Part shown: piece after piece, positions 1 to 8,828 of the stretch
How positions within the stretch are numbered: the first letter of the stretch is position 1
Layout of the letters: each line of letters begins with the position of its first letter
Assembly: GCF_014041935.1 (NCBI RefSeq)
Contig: NZ_CP059491.1
Span: 4,898,001 to 4,962,000 of the forward strand
Direction of reading: 5' to 3'
DNA length: 64,000 bases
Source of the DNA: Gordonia jinghuaiqii
GTDB taxonomy: Bacteria > Actinomycetota > Actinomycetes > Mycobacteriales > Mycobacteriaceae
Translations under genes and position numbers: made by a program
The notes under the pieces: model-generated
The model's input: the letters and a program-made list of their open reading frames with translations, nothing else
What the model was told of the DNA's origin: nothing
The model's database searches: none

Positions 1-1
1 C

Positions 2-613
2 TGGCGCAGCGAAAATCTCGGTGGGGCAGGTACCGTTCACCTCGGTGCGGACGCCCGCAACATCGCGTACTCCACAGCCGATATCGAGACCGGCCGTGTC
101 CCCGAACATCCGTTTCTGCTGTTCGGTCAGATGTCCACAGCCGACCCGGGACGGTCACCGGCAGGCACCGAGAGCGCCTGGTCCTACAGTCACCTCCCCC
201 GCGGTGTCACAGATGACGAGGCAGCACATGTACTGGCGCAGCGGATGGACGCGGTACTGGAAGCTCATGCACCCGGCGTCGCCGACCTCATCGTGGGACG
301 ACACGTGCAGACCCCACACGATCTGGAGACCGCCGACGCCAATCTCGTGTCCGGAACGGTGAACGGCGGAACGGCGCAACTGTTCCAGCAGTTGGTTTTT
401 CGTCCGACGCCGAACCTCGGTGGGTCGTCGACACCGGTGGACGGCCTGTACCTGGCGGGATCGGGAGCCCACCCCGGCGGCGGGGTTCACGGCGCCTGCG
501 GCAACAACGCCGCACGCGCCGCCCTGGCCGCCGACGGCGTCCGCGGATTCCCGCGCAGAGTGTTGAACCGCAATATCATCCGGCAGATCACCAAGACCCG
601 GAACCACAAGTGA
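2..613 (+). CDS. FAD-dependent oxidoreductase (phytoene desaturase-like), C-terminal part
   Basis: This frame is open from the window edge, so the N-terminal part with the FAD-binding Rossmann motif lies upstream and cannot be seen. About 203 residues remain. The C-terminal stretch with LYLAGSGAHPGGGVHGACG is the typical last FAD-contacting segment of CrtI/phytoene-dehydrogenase-type amine-oxidase-fold flavoproteins, where PGGGV precedes the final helix. The substrate is unknown; carotenoid-type or other polyprenyl or hydrophobic substrates are usual for the family. The stop codon overlaps a possible GTG start of the next gene, so the two are probably one operon. Confidence 0.75.
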   Translation, partial: WRSENLGGAGTVHLGADARNIAYSTADIETGRVPEHPFLLFGQMSTADPGRSPAGTESAWSYSHLPRGVTDDEAAHVLAQRMDAVLEAHAPGVADLIVGRHVQTPHDLETADANLVSGTVNGGTAQLFQQLVFRPTPNLGGSSTPVDGLYLAGSGAHPGGGVHGACGNNAARAALAADGVRGFPRRVLNRNIIRQITKTRNHK

Positions 614-627
614 ACGGAGATCGAAGT

Positions 628-1062
628 ATGAACCGAGTCGAACGACACACCAGCGCAACCCCGGCACAGGTCTGGTCCGTGCTGTCCAACGGCTGGCTTT
701 ACTCCTCCTGGGTGGTCGGAGCCTCGCGCATCAGGGACGTGGACCCCACCTGGCCGCAGGCGGGCGCCAAGATCCACCATTCGGCGGGCATCTGGCCCGC
801 CCTGCTCGACGACGAGACCACGTCGATCGAGTCGAAGGCCGGTCTCCTCGAATTATCCGCGGCGGGATGGCCTTTCGGTCGCGCACGCATCCGCATGACG
901 ATCGAGAAGCAGGACAACGGCTCACTCATCGGCATGGAGGAGTTCGTCGAGACCGCACCTCTGAAGTGGATTCCGCCGGTAGTGCAGCAGACCGCGATGT
1001 CCCCGCGGTTGAACGAATGCCTGCGACGCCTGGCGATGCTCGCGGAGAACCACGCAAGCTGA
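628..1062 (+). CDS. SRPBCC family protein (polyketide cyclase/START-like)
   Basis: A 144-residue protein beginning MNRVERHTSATPAQVWSVLS, the usual first strand and helix of the SRPBCC hydrophobic-ligand fold; no membrane segment or signal peptide is visible. ATG 628 was chosen because GGAGA at 616-620 sits seven bases before it. An in-frame GTG at 610 overlaps the upstream stop (GTGA) and would add six residues. The pairing with a desaturase-like flavoprotein suggests that this protein binds or presents the same hydrophobic substrate, which is inference. No catalytic residues can be assigned. Confidence 0.8.
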   Translation: MNRVERHTSATPAQVWSVLSNGWLYSSWVVGASRIRDVDPTWPQAGAKIHHSAGIWPALLDDETTSIESKAGLLELSAAGWPFGRARIRMTIEKQDNGSLIGMEEFVETAPLKWIPPVVQQTAMSPRLNECLRRLAMLAENHAS

Positions 1063-1154
1063 GGATTGCCTGCGGACCTCGGGCGCGCCCACGAGTGCCC
1101 ATGTGGAGACGCCGACTTTCGACCGCCCCTCAGGGCGTCGAAAGTCGTTGTTTC

Positions 1155-2261
1155 TCAGGCCACTTCGCTCGAATCGGACCAACCGGTCGCGTCCGAGGCC
1201 TGCCGTCGCATCCGTTCGCGATACCCGTAGGTGGCGCGGAGTACGTCGTCATGACTGTCCGCGCTCGAACCCAGGGCGCCGGCGAACATCCCCATCGACG
1301 TCGCCATCCACGACAGATAGACGTAATGGTGCAGCCCCACCGGATGTCCGAGTTGTTCGGCGAGGAAGGACTCGTCGATGACGATGAGCGCCGCGACGAA
1401 GGTGGCGGCGAACAGTCCGGCGTAGAGCACCACGGCGCTGAACGCCACCGTGCAGACGGTCGCCATGTTGTACAGGCGGGCACGCTGCTTGGCGGTCTCT
1501 GCCGTCCGTTCCCAGAGCCTGTTGTTGGCGACGAGCCACACCGAGGCCAGGACCATCGACAACACCGAGATCGCCGCCAGGCGCCATGCGCTCAAGGCAT
1601 TGGCCATCGACCAGATCGTCGAGAAGAAGATGCCGAACGACGCCGCGGCCGCCGCGGCCGCGGTCATGCCGGTGAGAGTGGGGATCAGTCGCCAGGGACG
1701 GTTACCGCGGACCATCCCGGCAGTGAGGCGCAATCGGCGCACATATCCCTGTGCAAGAACGTATTCGGTGTTCCCGTCTCGCTCGACGACCAATCCGCGC
1801 CGGCGCTCGAACTCGTTCATCGACACGTCCCCGATGATCGCGCGGACCACCGTCTCGATCAGCTGCCGTAGCCGCCGACGCGGTAGCGGGCCGAGAGCGG
1901 GTAGCGAGATGACCGCGGCCCTGCTCTCGCGATCGAGCTCGGCGAGGACCACCCTGTTCCGGGGGTGCCGGTCGTCGTTGTTTTCCACGCCGCGCGGCTT
2001 GTACAACCGGGGCATCTCGGTCACGAAGACGATCACCTCGTCGGCGGTATCGTCAGAGCCCCAGACGGTTTCGAGATCACCTCGGGGACTCATCTGGAGA
2101 GTCGTGTCCCGGGTGATGGTGAAACCCCGGTATTCCATGGACAACTCACCGGCGAGCTGATCGAATCTGTTCTCCCCGTGCTCGATCAGTGTCGCGGGAA
2201 GTCCGTGCTCGGCCACGATGCGCAGGCCCCCGATGCGCTCGGCCTCCTGTTCGGCAGCCAT
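1155..2261 (-). CDS. conserved actinobacterial integral membrane protein of unknown function
   Basis: 368 residues. The N-terminal half (about 1-190) is soluble and charged. The C-terminal half has roughly four hydrophobic segments (about 196-220, 225-245, 266-296 and 310-330), followed by a short basic/acidic tail. I recognise no catalytic motif. Related mycobacterial membrane proteins have, to my recollection, sometimes been annotated as methylene-tetrahydrofolate dehydrogenase, which nothing here supports. The start is ATG at 2261; a TACGTT hexamer seven bases upstream suggests a leaderless transcript. A perfect 14-bp palindrome overlaps that -10 region. Confidence 0.7.
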   Translation of the reverse strand: MAAEQEAERIGGLRIVAEHGLPATLIEHGENRFDQLAGELSMEYRGFTITRDTTLQMSPRGDLETVWGSDDTADEVIVFVTEMPRLYKPRGVENNDDRHPRNRVVLAELDRESRAAVISLPALGPLPRRRLRQLIETVVRAIIGDVSMNEFERRRGLVVERDGNTEYVLAQGYVRRLRLTAGMVRGNRPWRLIPTLTGMTAAAAAAASFGIFFSTIWSMANALSAWRLAAISVLSMVLASVWLVANNRLWERTAETAKQRARLYNMATVCTVAFSAVVLYAGLFAATFVAALIVIDESFLAEQLGHPVGLHHYVYLSWMATSMGMFAGALGSSADSHDDVLRATYGYRERMRRQASDATGWSDSSEVA

Positions 2262-2268
2262 GTGTCAC

Positions 2269-2274
2269 AACGTA
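2269..2274 (-). promoter_or_regulatory. -10 hexamer for leaderless transcript of the 2261 gene
   Basis: Read on the minus strand the hexamer is TACGTT, followed by seven bases and then the ATG at 2261. This fits the actinobacterial TANNNT -10 placed so that transcription starts at or next to the start codon. No Shine-Dalgarno sequence is present. Confidence 0.45.
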
Positions 2275-2283
2275 CGCGTACGT
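2270..2283. promoter_or_regulatory. 14-bp perfect palindrome, candidate operator
   Basis: ACGTACGCGTACGT reads identically on both strands and overlaps the proposed -10 of the membrane protein gene that starts at 2261. Its position is what a repressor site would need. The bound factor is unknown. Confidence 0.35.
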
Positions 2284-2335
2284 CCCGCCTCGGCGATCCC
2301 GGGGGAGCCTGGCTCCGCCGAGCGCGGTCCGGCGA

Positions 2336-2554
2336 TCAGTCCGGCGGTTCGGAGGCGCCGGCCGCGGGTGACTCCGGATCCTCCTCGGCGTCGGTCGAAG
2401 TGGCCGCCGCCGGGTCGACCTGCGAATCCGGTCCGGCCGCCTCGGGTTCGTCGACGTGGCGCTCCTCGAGTTCGTCGACCTTGCGTCGTGCGTCGTCCGG
2501 TGTTGCGTCCGGCGTACCGGTCTCGGCAGGTTCCATCGGCAGTTCCTCTGACAT
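2336..2554 (-). CDS. small acidic hypothetical protein
   Basis: 72 residues, starting MSEELPMEPAETGTPD, very rich in Glu, Asp, Pro and Ala, with no hydrophobic segment, so it is probably intrinsically disordered. A GGTGG stretch lies upstream of the ATG. The acidic low-complexity composition is common in real small actinobacterial proteins, but GC-rich DNA can also give such frames by chance, so certainty is moderate. It shares the 2262-2666 gap with no other candidate gene. Confidence 0.45.
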   Translation of the reverse strand: MSEELPMEPAETGTPDATPDDARRKVDELEERHVDEPEAAGPDSQVDPAAATSTDAEEDPESPAAGASEPPD

Positions 2555-2666
2555 GACGTTCGTTCACCACCATTGCGGTCGACGTGTGCGGACGGACGTC
2601 GGATTTCCCGGCGGCCGGGGTTTCCAAACACGTGTAGTCGTCCCGGCGAGTGGGTAGTCACGACCC

Positions 2667-2954
2667 ATGTCCGACGAACACCGAAGCCCCGCCGACGGAC
2701 CCGACCGGGGTCACGATCAGTCAGCCGGCGGCGTCGACCCGGCCCCCGAGGTCACCCCCGGCCTCGAGCCAGGCGGAGGAGTCGCGCCCGGCGACACCCC
2801 GCCCGACACACCACAGACGTCCGGACTGTCGTTCCAGCAGCCACCGACCACCAGACACTTCCCCGTCAGCGGGATCGGCGCGCTCATCGGTGCCGGGCTC
2901 CTGATCGTCGCGATGATCGTGGTGATCGTCGGCATCGTCGTGATGGTGCTCTGA
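2667..2954 (+). CDS. DUF6480 family small membrane protein
   Basis: 95 residues. The N-terminal two thirds is Pro/Asp/Gly-rich and contains PGLEPGGGVAPGDTPPDT, the recognisable DUF6480 signature. A single C-terminal transmembrane helix of Ile/Val/Gly (about residues 68-95) ends the protein, so it is a tail-anchored, membrane-facing polypeptide of unknown role. A TAGTCA hexamer lies six bases before the ATG, which may mean a leaderless mRNA. It converges on the alcohol dehydrogenase gene across a shared hairpin. Confidence 0.75.
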   Translation: MSDEHRSPADGPDRGHDQSAGGVDPAPEVTPGLEPGGGVAPGDTPPDTPQTSGLSFQQPPTTRHFPVSGIGALIGAGLLIVAMIVVIVGIVVMVL

Positions 2955-2963
2955 CCCGCTCGA

Positions 2964-3001
2964 CCCGCCCGTCCTCGGCCCGCGGCGCGGGTCCGGGCGG
3001 G
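2964..3001. terminator. bidirectional hairpin between convergent genes
   Basis: Outer arms CCCGCCCG (2964-2971) and CGGGCGGG (2994-3001) are complementary and enclose a second short GC stem. It lies between the stop codons of the DUF6480 gene and the alcohol dehydrogenase gene. No U-tract is visible, which is common in actinobacteria. Confidence 0.55.
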
Positions 3002-3011
3002 GGTGCGACCA

Positions 3012-4055
3012 CTACAGGGTCGCGGTGTCGATCACGAAGCGGTAGCGCACATCCGAGGCGACGACCCGGTCGTATGCCTCGTTGATCTGGTCCGCGGAAA
3101 TCACCTCGACCTCGGCTCCGATGCCGTGCTCGGCGCAGAAGTCGAGCATCTCCTGGGTCTGGGCGATACCGCCGATCATCGAACCGGTGAAGCTGCGTCG
3201 TTTTCCGATGAGCGCACCGGCCGGCACCTCGATCGGGTGCTCGGGCAGGCCGAGTTCCACCAGGGTGCCGTCGAGCTTGAGCATCCCCAGGTACTTGCCG
3301 ATCGGAAGGTTCGCCGACACGGTGTTGAGGATCAGATCGAAGGAGTTGCGCAGGTCCCGGAAGGTCTGGGGATCGCCGGTCGCGTGATAGTGATCTGCCC
3401 CGAGGCGCAGGCCGTCCTCCATCTTCTTCAGCGACTGCGACAACACCGTCACCTCGGCGCCGAGTGCGTGCGCGATCTTGACGCCGACGTGCCCGAGGCC
3501 GCCGAGTCCCACGATCGCGACCTTCTTTCCCGGGCCCGCACCCCAGTGCCGCAGCGGTGAATAGAGCGTGATCCCCGCACACAGGAGCGGTGCGGCCTCC
3601 GCCAGTGAGATGCCGTCGGGAATCCGGCAGACGTAGTTCTCGTCGACGACGATCGACGTGCTGTAGCCACCTTGTGTGGGTTGTCCGTCGCGGCCGATCG
3701 CGTTGTAGGTGCCGACGTTCCCGCGCTCGCAGTACTGCTCCTCACCCAGCCGGCACGGCTCACATTCGCGGCAGGAGTCGACGAAGCAGCCGACGCCCAC
3801 GCGATCGCCGACCGCGTAGCGGGTGACCGCCTCGCCGACGGCCGCCACCGTGCCGGCGATCTCGTGACCGGGGACCACCGGGAACCTCGTCCCGCCCCAC
3901 TCGTTCCGAGCGGTGTGGATGTCCGAGTGACAGATGCCTGCGAAGGCGATGTCGATGGACACGTCATTGCGCCCGAGATCCCGCCGCTCGATGGTGGTCG
4001 GCTCGAGCGGGCGGTCGGCTGCCGGCGCGATGTAGGCGTTGACCGTCGTGGGCAT
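3012..4055 (-). CDS. zinc-dependent NAD(P) alcohol dehydrogenase (CAD/YahK type)
   Basis: 347 residues, the normal length of the medium-chain dehydrogenase family. Catalytic-zinc ligands are visible in [14 protein letters not shown] and [14 protein letters not shown]. The structural-zinc lobe is the four-Cys cluster in [17 protein letters not shown]. The Rossmann motif is [19 protein letters not shown]. It should oxidise alcohols or reduce aldehydes with NAD(P)H in the cytoplasm; the closest subgroup is the cinnamyl-alcohol/YahK-like aldehyde reductases. The ATG at 4055 is preceded by AGAAGGAG at correct spacing; longer in-frame extensions upstream lack support. Confidence 0.92.
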   Translation of the reverse strand: MPTTVNAYIAPAADRPLEPTTIERRDLGRNDVSIDIAFAGICHSDIHTARNEWGGTRFPVVPGHEIAGTVAAVGEAVTRYAVGDRVGVGCFVDSCRECEPCRLGEEQYCERGNVGTYNAIGRDGQPTQGGYSTSIVVDENYVCRIPDGISLAEAAPLLCAGITLYSPLRHWGAGPGKKVAIVGLGGLGHVGVKIAHALGAEVTVLSQSLKKMEDGLRLGADHYHATGDPQTFRDLRNSFDLILNTVSANLPIGKYLGMLKLDGTLVELGLPEHPIEVPAGALIGKRRSFTGSMIGGIAQTQEMLDFCAEHGIGAEVEVISADQINEAYDRVVASDVRYRFVIDTATL

Positions 4056-4225
4056 GGGAACTCCTTCTGGTGGTGCAGGGCTGATGCACAGACGCGAGGT
4101 CGTGCGGGCCGATCGCTGCGGGCGGACCTGTCTCACCCGACCTCGCCAGTCTGCCCGCACGCCCATTTCGTCGCCACCATGGCTCCCGGGAAGGATCGCG
4201 CCCTGAAGTCCCGGCCCGAAATCGT

Positions 4226-4231
4226 TACAAT
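4226..4231 (+). promoter_or_regulatory. -10 hexamer TACAAT for leaderless UbiB-family gene
   Basis: TACAAT followed by eight bases and then GTG 4240. It is a near-consensus actinobacterial -10 with no Shine-Dalgarno between it and the start, which indicates a leaderless mRNA. Confidence 0.55.
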
Positions 4232-4239
4232 GACCGACG

Positions 4240-5616
4240 GTGACGATCAACAGCTCAGTCGACGACGGCCAACGTACGCAGCTGCATCCGGTGTCCCCGA
4301 TCGCGGAGTTCGCGCGATTCGGGGCGACAACCGCCCACGCAGCCGCAGGCGTCGGACGGTTCGTCCTCCACACGGCAGGCGACGCATTACGCGGTCGCAC
4401 ACCCAACGCTGCGCGGGTCGCGCACGAGATACGGACGACCTTCGAGCATCTCGGACCGACATATGTGAAGCTCGGCCAGCTCATCGCGTCGAGCCCAGGG
4501 GTCTTCTCCGAGGAGATGTCCGCCGAGTTCGAGACCCTGCTCGACCGGGTGAAACCCGCCGACCCGGCACTCATACGCGAGCAGTTCATCGCCGAACTGG
4601 GCCGGAGCCCCGAGGAGGTCTTCGCGGCCTTCGACCCGGTACCGATCGCCTCGGCCTCGATCGCGCAGGTGCACACCGCGACGCTGCACACCGGCGAAGA
4701 CGTCGTGGTCAAGATCCAGCGGCCCGGCATCGCCGACCGCCTCGCCCCCGACGTCGCGATCCTCGAACGTCTCGCCGGGATCGCCGAGGTCTCCGAGTAC
4801 GGCCGCATGCTCAGTGCACGGCACGTCGTCGAGGACTTCGCCGCGGGCCTCGACGCCGAGCTGGACTTCCGCGTCGAGGCGGCCGCGATGCGCGAGTGGT
4901 ACGACTCCCTGCAACCCGGGCCCTATGGCGACCGGGTCCGCGTCCCGCGCGTGTTCGACGACTTCACCACGCAGCGGGTGCTCACCATGGAACGTATCTA
5001 CGCGACCCGCATCGACGATGCCGCCGCTGTCCGCGCCGCCGGTCACGACGGTGTCGCACTGTGCCGCAACCTGCTTCTGTCCCTGCTCGACTCCGCCTTC
5101 CACGGCGGACTCTTCCACGGCGATCTGCACGCCGGGAACGTGCTCGTCGACGAGGCCGGGAAGCTGGTGCTGCTCGACTTCGGCATCGTCGGCCGTTTCA
5201 CCCCGCGCACCCGTCGCATCCTGCGGCAGCTCGTCGTGGACCTGGTGGTGCGCGGCGACTACGAATCCGCAGGCCGTGCGATCTTCCTCCTCGGCGCCGT
5301 TCACAAGCCGGGCTCCACCACCAAGGGCGCCGCGGACATCAAGAAGGTCACCACGCCGCTGTCCACCACCGATCTCGGCTCGATGTCCTACACCGACCTC
5401 GGCAGGCAGATCGCGGCGGTCGCCAAGGCGCACGACGCCCGGCTCCCCCGCGAGCTGGTCCTCGTCGGCAAGCAGCTGTTGTACGTGGAGAAGTACATGA
5501 AGCTGCTCGCACCCCGGTGGAAGGCCATGTCGGACAAGGAGATCTACGGCTATATGGCGGGGATCCTGAAAGAGGCCGAACGCGACCGCAGGGCCGACCG
5601 CACCGCCGGGGCATGA
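4240..5616 (+). CDS. ABC1/UbiB (AarF) family atypical kinase
   Basis: 458 residues. The family's KxGQ motif is present as [13 protein letters not shown] (about residues 75-87). The Ala/Ser nucleotide loop is [11 protein letters not shown], the ATP-binding Lys sits in [10 protein letters not shown], the catalytic loop is [12 protein letters not shown] and the metal-binding motif is [11 protein letters not shown]. UbiB/COQ8-type proteins are ATPases or kinases linked to isoprenoid-lipid (quinone) metabolism. Actinobacterial members, often several per genome, lack assigned substrates. The N-terminal region is amphipathic, and no clear C-terminal membrane helix pair is seen. The GTG start is set by the adjacent -10 element. 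Confidence 0.88.
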   Translation: MTINSSVDDGQRTQLHPVSPIAEFARFGATTAHAAAGVGRFVLHTAGDALRGRTPNAARVAHEIRTTFEHLGPTYVKLGQLIASSPGVFSEEMSAEFETLLDRVKPADPALIREQFIAELGRSPEEVFAAFDPVPIASASIAQVHTATLHTGEDVVVKIQRPGIADRLAPDVAILERLAGIAEVSEYGRMLSARHVVEDFAAGLDAELDFRVEAAAMREWYDSLQPGPYGDRVRVPRVFDDFTTQRVLTMERIYATRIDDAAAVRAAGHDGVALCRNLLLSLLDSAFHGGLFHGDLHAGNVLVDEAGKLVLLDFGIVGRFTPRTRRILRQLVVDLVVRGDYESAGRAIFLLGAVHKPGSTTKGAADIKKVTTPLSTTDLGSMSYTDLGRQIAAVAKAHDARLPRELVLVGKQLLYVEKYMKLLAPRWKAMSDKEIYGYMAGILKEAERDRRADRTAGA

Positions 5617-5716
5617 GCACAAACACCTGGATTCCGGCATGTCGGACCCACTGGCGACCAACATGAGACCCAGAGACCGCTAGGGTGAGAGCGATTAGCT
5701 GATCCAGGAGTCATAC

Positions 5717-7075
5717 ATGAGACGTTTCGTGCCGGCAGTGCTGGCCTTCTTCGGCGCTGCCTTCATCGCAGCAGCCATCGCCATACCTCTTTACCTGGTG
5801 CCGCAGTTGAAGGTGGTGCCACTCGATCTGGACATCACCTCCGACGCCACCACGGTCTCGCCCGACGGGTCGACCGGCGAGCGGTTCCCCGCGGTCATCT
5901 TCGATCGCTGTTCGGTCTCCGAAGACCGTGCACGCACGCTCGACGCCCATCTGACCCAGCAGCGGCGCTCGATCATCACCGAGCCGTCCGACAGCCGGCA
6001 GGCGAGTCTGCAGTCCGCGCAGACCGTCCGCATCGACCGGTTGCGCGACGCCGAAGGAGTGGAGACCGAGCCGACCGTCGCCGCTGCAGGTGAGACCCGC
6101 ACCTGTACCGACGGACTGCTGACGGCGACCATCGACCGAGTCTCGGTGAACCGCAAGACCTCGGCACCCAACGGGGCGGTCAGCTCGTTGCAGCTCGAGG
6201 CAGTTCCCGAGGGCGGAAACGTCAACGACGTCTCGGTCGCTCTCGACAACCGCACCGGATACCAGTACAAGTTCGGTTTCGACGTCCAGGAGCGCGACTA
6301 CCCGTACTACGACCTCAACACCCGCCAGGACTGCACGGCGAAGTTCGAGGGCGAGGAGACCATCGACGGGGTCAAGACGTACCACTTCGTGTGTGACGTC
6401 CCCGAGACCGACATCTCCAACCTCCCGAACGCGCAGGGCGAGGCCGCACTGGGCACCATGCTGACGATGCCGGCCAAGTGGTGGGGCATCACCGGTCGCG
6501 GTGTGCGACCGAATGATCCGATCACGATGCACCGCTACGCCGCGGCCACGCGCCACGTGTGGGTGGAGCCCGAGACCGGCACCATCGTCGACGGCCGCGA
6601 GGATCAGCACCAGTACTTCAAGTCGCCCGATCAGAGCGATGCCACCCCGGAGGCCGTGCGGGAGTTCCGCATGGACGCGCTGAAGGGCACGTTCAAGTGG
6701 TCCGACGAGACGGTCGCCAACCAGGCGGACAAGGCCAGCGGCTACCTCAATCAGCTGAAGGTCGGCGGATTCTGGGCGCCGATCATCCTCGGCGTCGTCG
6801 GCGCGATCCTGCTGATCGTCGCGGCGCTGATGTTCTTCCGCGGTGGCCGCAACAACCGCACCGACGACGACGACGTCCCGCCGGTCGCGACACGGCCTGC
6901 CGATGACCGCACCACCACGCTGACCAAGCGCAGCGGCCCGCCTGCAGGCGCGGCCCCTGCGTCCGGCAACCCGTGGGAGCGGCCAACCGAGCAGATCCCC
7001 AGGGTCGACGGCGGCGAACCGCCCGCCGACGACTCGGCCACGCGCACCTTCCGCAAGCAGCCACCGCCCGAGTAG
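5717..7075 (+). CDS. DUF3068 / PorA-family envelope protein
   Basis: 452 residues. An N-terminal helix (about 6-28) acts as signal anchor, a large extracytoplasmic domain follows (about 30-350), then a second membrane helix FWAPIILGVVGAILLIVAAL (about 352-375), and a Pro/Thr/Arg-rich cytoplasmic tail. The central region with TGYQYKFGFDV and KTYHFVCDVPETDIS matches the DUF3068 family found in mycolic-acid bacteria and named for PorA; exact function is unresolved. AGGAG at 5706-5710 precedes the ATG. A strong hairpin follows the stop, so the gene is probably monocistronic. Confidence 0.85.
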   Translation: MRRFVPAVLAFFGAAFIAAAIAIPLYLVPQLKVVPLDLDITSDATTVSPDGSTGERFPAVIFDRCSVSEDRARTLDAHLTQQRRSIITEPSDSRQASLQSAQTVRIDRLRDAEGVETEPTVAAAGETRTCTDGLLTATIDRVSVNRKTSAPNGAVSSLQLEAVPEGGNVNDVSVALDNRTGYQYKFGFDVQERDYPYYDLNTRQDCTAKFEGEETIDGVKTYHFVCDVPETDISNLPNAQGEAALGTMLTMPAKWWGITGRGVRPNDPITMHRYAAATRHVWVEPETGTIVDGREDQHQYFKSPDQSDATPEAVREFRMDALKGTFKWSDETVANQADKASGYLNQLKVGGFWAPIILGVVGAILLIVAALMFFRGGRNNRTDDDDVPPVATRPADDRTTTLTKRSGPPAGAAPASGNPWERPTEQIPRVDGGEPPADDSATRTFRKQPPPE

Positions 7076-7095
7076 GGCACGGCGGTAGAAGCGAC

Positions 7096-7137
7096 CACAG
7101 CGGGCGCATCCGGTAACCACCGGGTGCGCCCGCTGTG
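7096..7137 (+). terminator. hairpin terminator after the DUF3068 gene
   Basis: A 19-bp inverted repeat with an AACC loop; left arm begins CACAGCGGGCGCA and right arm ends TGCGCCCGCTGTG, with a single G/U-type mismatch. It lies 20 bases after the stop codon and is followed by a T-rich TTGTTGTG-like stretch. Confidence 0.8.
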
Positions 7138-7169
7138 TTGTGTGCTCGAGGTCGGGCGATGTCGGCACC

Positions 7170-7233
7170 GAGTGACTCCGATGGCGAGTGACCCGGACAG
7201 TGTGTGACCCGGACAGTGAGTGACCCCGACGGC
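7170..7233. repeat. four imperfect 16-bp tandem units
   Basis: Units at 7170-7185, 7186-7201, 7202-7217 and 7218-7233 follow the pattern GAGTGACCCGGACAGT with a few substitutions. No reading frame uses them; they look like slippage-generated intergenic repeats. Confidence 0.7.
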
Positions 7234-7380
7234 TCCGCGGACCCGCTGAGCGCCCAGAGGTGCTCGGCCGCAGCAGAAGGCCGTCACCACCCCTGCCCCG
7301 AGAGCTGCTGAAGCCTGCAGAGGACCGCGACGAAGGGCCTTGCCGAGGTTCCTCACCAAGCCGCAGCCTCCGATACACAT

Positions 7381-7418
7381 GACAAGGGCCGGTGACCCGA
7401 AGGTCACCGGCCCTTGTC
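7381..7418 (-). terminator. perfect 17-bp stem terminator of the mycolyltransferase gene
   Basis: Arms 7381-7397 and 7402-7418 are perfectly complementary around a CGAA tetraloop; the arm begins GACAAGGGCCGGTGACC. It lies about 50 bp beyond the stop codon of the minus-strand gene ending at 7468. Confidence 0.85.
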
Positions 7419-7421
7419 GGT

Positions 7422-7455
7422 GTCTTACGTGCGGAGAGGTCTTACGTGCGGAGAG
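7422..7455. repeat. 17-bp perfect tandem duplication
   Basis: GTCTTACGTGCGGAGAG occurs at 7422-7438 and again at 7439-7455 without interruption, between the mycolyltransferase stop codon and its terminator. Confidence 0.85.
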
Positions 7456-7467
7456 CTACTGCTCGGC

Positions 7468-8433
7468 TCAGAAGAACGCCGGGCGGAAGGTCTTGACCCA
7501 CGAGTCCTTGAAGGTGCTCTGCCAGTAGTCCCACCAGTGCGCGCCGTCCGGGGTGATCCGGGTGCTGAGCTTGACGCCCGGGACGAGCGCAAGGCGACCG
7601 ATGTAGAGCTGGCTGCTCGTCGATGCGGCGACCTCGAGCGGGATCATCTGCGCGAACTTGACCGGGTCGAAGTTGCTGCTGGACGGATTGACCGAGGAGT
7701 CGTACTTGCTGCCGACACCGCTACCGGACGAGACGTAGACGTTCTTCCCGGCGAGGTTGCCCGCGCTCAGGAACGGGTCGTTCTGGAACCAGCTACCGGC
7801 CGGGTAGAAGCCCCACATGTTGAACGGGTTGCCGCCGACCTCCGCGACCGAGGCCATGATGCCCTGCGTGAAGCCCGGCAGGGTGACCGTCGGATAGCCG
7901 CTGTAGGACGCGACCGCCTTGTAGAAGTTGGGGTGGCGTGAGGCCAGGTTCAGTGCCGAGGTGCCCGACATCGACAGACCGGCGATGCCGTTGCGGCGGT
8001 TGTCGCTGCCGTGACGAGCCGCCATGTAGCGCGGCAGTTCGCGGGTCAGGAAGGTCTCCCACTTGTTGACGCCCAGTCTGGGGTCGGCCGACTGCCAGTC
8101 GGTGTAGAAGCTGCCTGCGCCACCGAACGGGATCGCCACGTTGGTGCCCTTGCCCGCCATGTAGCGCGCGACGTCGGTGTTGATCAGCCAGCCGCTGTTG
8201 TTGTTGGGGGCGCGGAGTCCGTCGAGGAGGTACAGCGTCGGCTTCGGTCCGCTACCACCGGCCGAGACGATGCACACGGGCACGGTCCGGTTCATGGCGT
8301 TCGCGCGGACGTACTCGACAGTGCAGCCGTTGGCGGCAGAGGCCTCCGGGGGAGCTGCGACCAGCGTCGCACCCGAGACGGCCACAAGAGCCACGAGTCC
8401 GGCGACGAGGCGCTTACGGGCGCGTGTCAGCAT
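7468..8433 (-). CDS. antigen 85-type mycolyltransferase / esterase
   Basis: 321 residues with a Sec signal peptide of about 33 residues ending ASA. The alpha/beta-hydrolase core has the nucleophile in GLSMSGTSALN, the same GLSMSG-type elbow as antigen 85. The late Asp/His region includes PDGAHWWDYWQ, where the catalytic His is expected. Antigen-85 proteins transfer mycolic acids between trehalose monomycolate and arabinogalactan or trehalose outside the membrane, so the gene marks a mycolate-containing envelope. AAAGGA upstream of the ATG serves as ribosome site. A TACAAT-like -10 about 100 bases upstream suggests a real 5' leader. Confidence 0.9.
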   Translation of the reverse strand: MLTRARKRLVAGLVALVAVSGATLVAAPPEASAANGCTVEYVRANAMNRTVPVCIVSAGGSGPKPTLYLLDGLRAPNNNSGWLINTDVARYMAGKGTNVAIPFGGAGSFYTDWQSADPRLGVNKWETFLTRELPRYMAARHGSDNRRNGIAGLSMSGTSALNLASRHPNFYKAVASYSGYPTVTLPGFTQGIMASVAEVGGNPFNMWGFYPAGSWFQNDPFLSAGNLAGKNVYVSSGSGVGSKYDSSVNPSSSNFDPVKFAQMIPLEVAASTSSQLYIGRLALVPGVKLSTRITPDGAHWWDYWQSTFKDSWVKTFRPAFF

Positions 8434-8828
8434 TCGTCAGTTTTCCTTTGGATCTCCGCGGCCGGAGTCGGCCGCGATGGGTGTTGCCTACCGGGTACTG
8501 CGGTGGGCCTACGCGATGGGTCTTTACGTAGTGGGGATTGTATTGGTCCCCGGCGGAAGCGGTACCCGTCCTTGAGGAGTGTAACGGCACGATAACGCGG
8601 CGGCCAAGGTCAGAACTATCTTCGTGACTCCCCGATCCAGTGTTCCACGTCACAATTCACGGTCCTGAACAGCTCATACCGCTCATACGCGTCGCCACGC
8701 TCCGACATTTCGTCCGTTCGGACCACATCCCCGCGACCGCCTCGTTATTCGTTTGGGTGGTGAACGGTGATACGGCGCATCGGCCGCAACCACGCACGGA
8801 CGGCTCCCCGGGCAATTAGGGTCGGGGC
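8434..8828. other. divergent intergenic region with mycolyltransferase promoter
   Basis: This 395-bp gap lies between the divergently transcribed mycolyltransferase and amidase genes. On the minus strand TACAAT (8537-8542) is a good -10 for the mycolyltransferase and would give a leader of about 95 nt. A short direct repeat GCTCATAC occurs twice around 8671-8692. No gene is supported. Confidence 0.4.
8817..8822 (+). promoter_or_regulatory. -10 hexamer TAGGGT for leaderless amidase
   Basis: TAGGGT followed by six bases and GTG 8829, the same arrangement as in front of several other genes in this window. Confidence 0.5.

Larger units (their letters stand above)
7076..7467. other. intergenic region between convergent genes
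   Basis: This 392-bp gap has no convincing gene. It contains the DUF3068 hairpin (7096-7137), a four-unit 16-bp imperfect repeat (7170-7233), the 17-bp-stem mycolyltransferase terminator (7381-7418) and a 17-bp tandem duplication (7422-7455). Confidence 0.7.

Noticed and set aside
3672-5666. 664-codon plus-strand frame overlapping the alcohol dehydrogenase and UbiB-family gene
   Set aside because: It runs antisense to the dehydrogenase and out of frame with the UbiB gene, both supported by catalytic motifs; its composition is Arg-rich, as in shadow frames.
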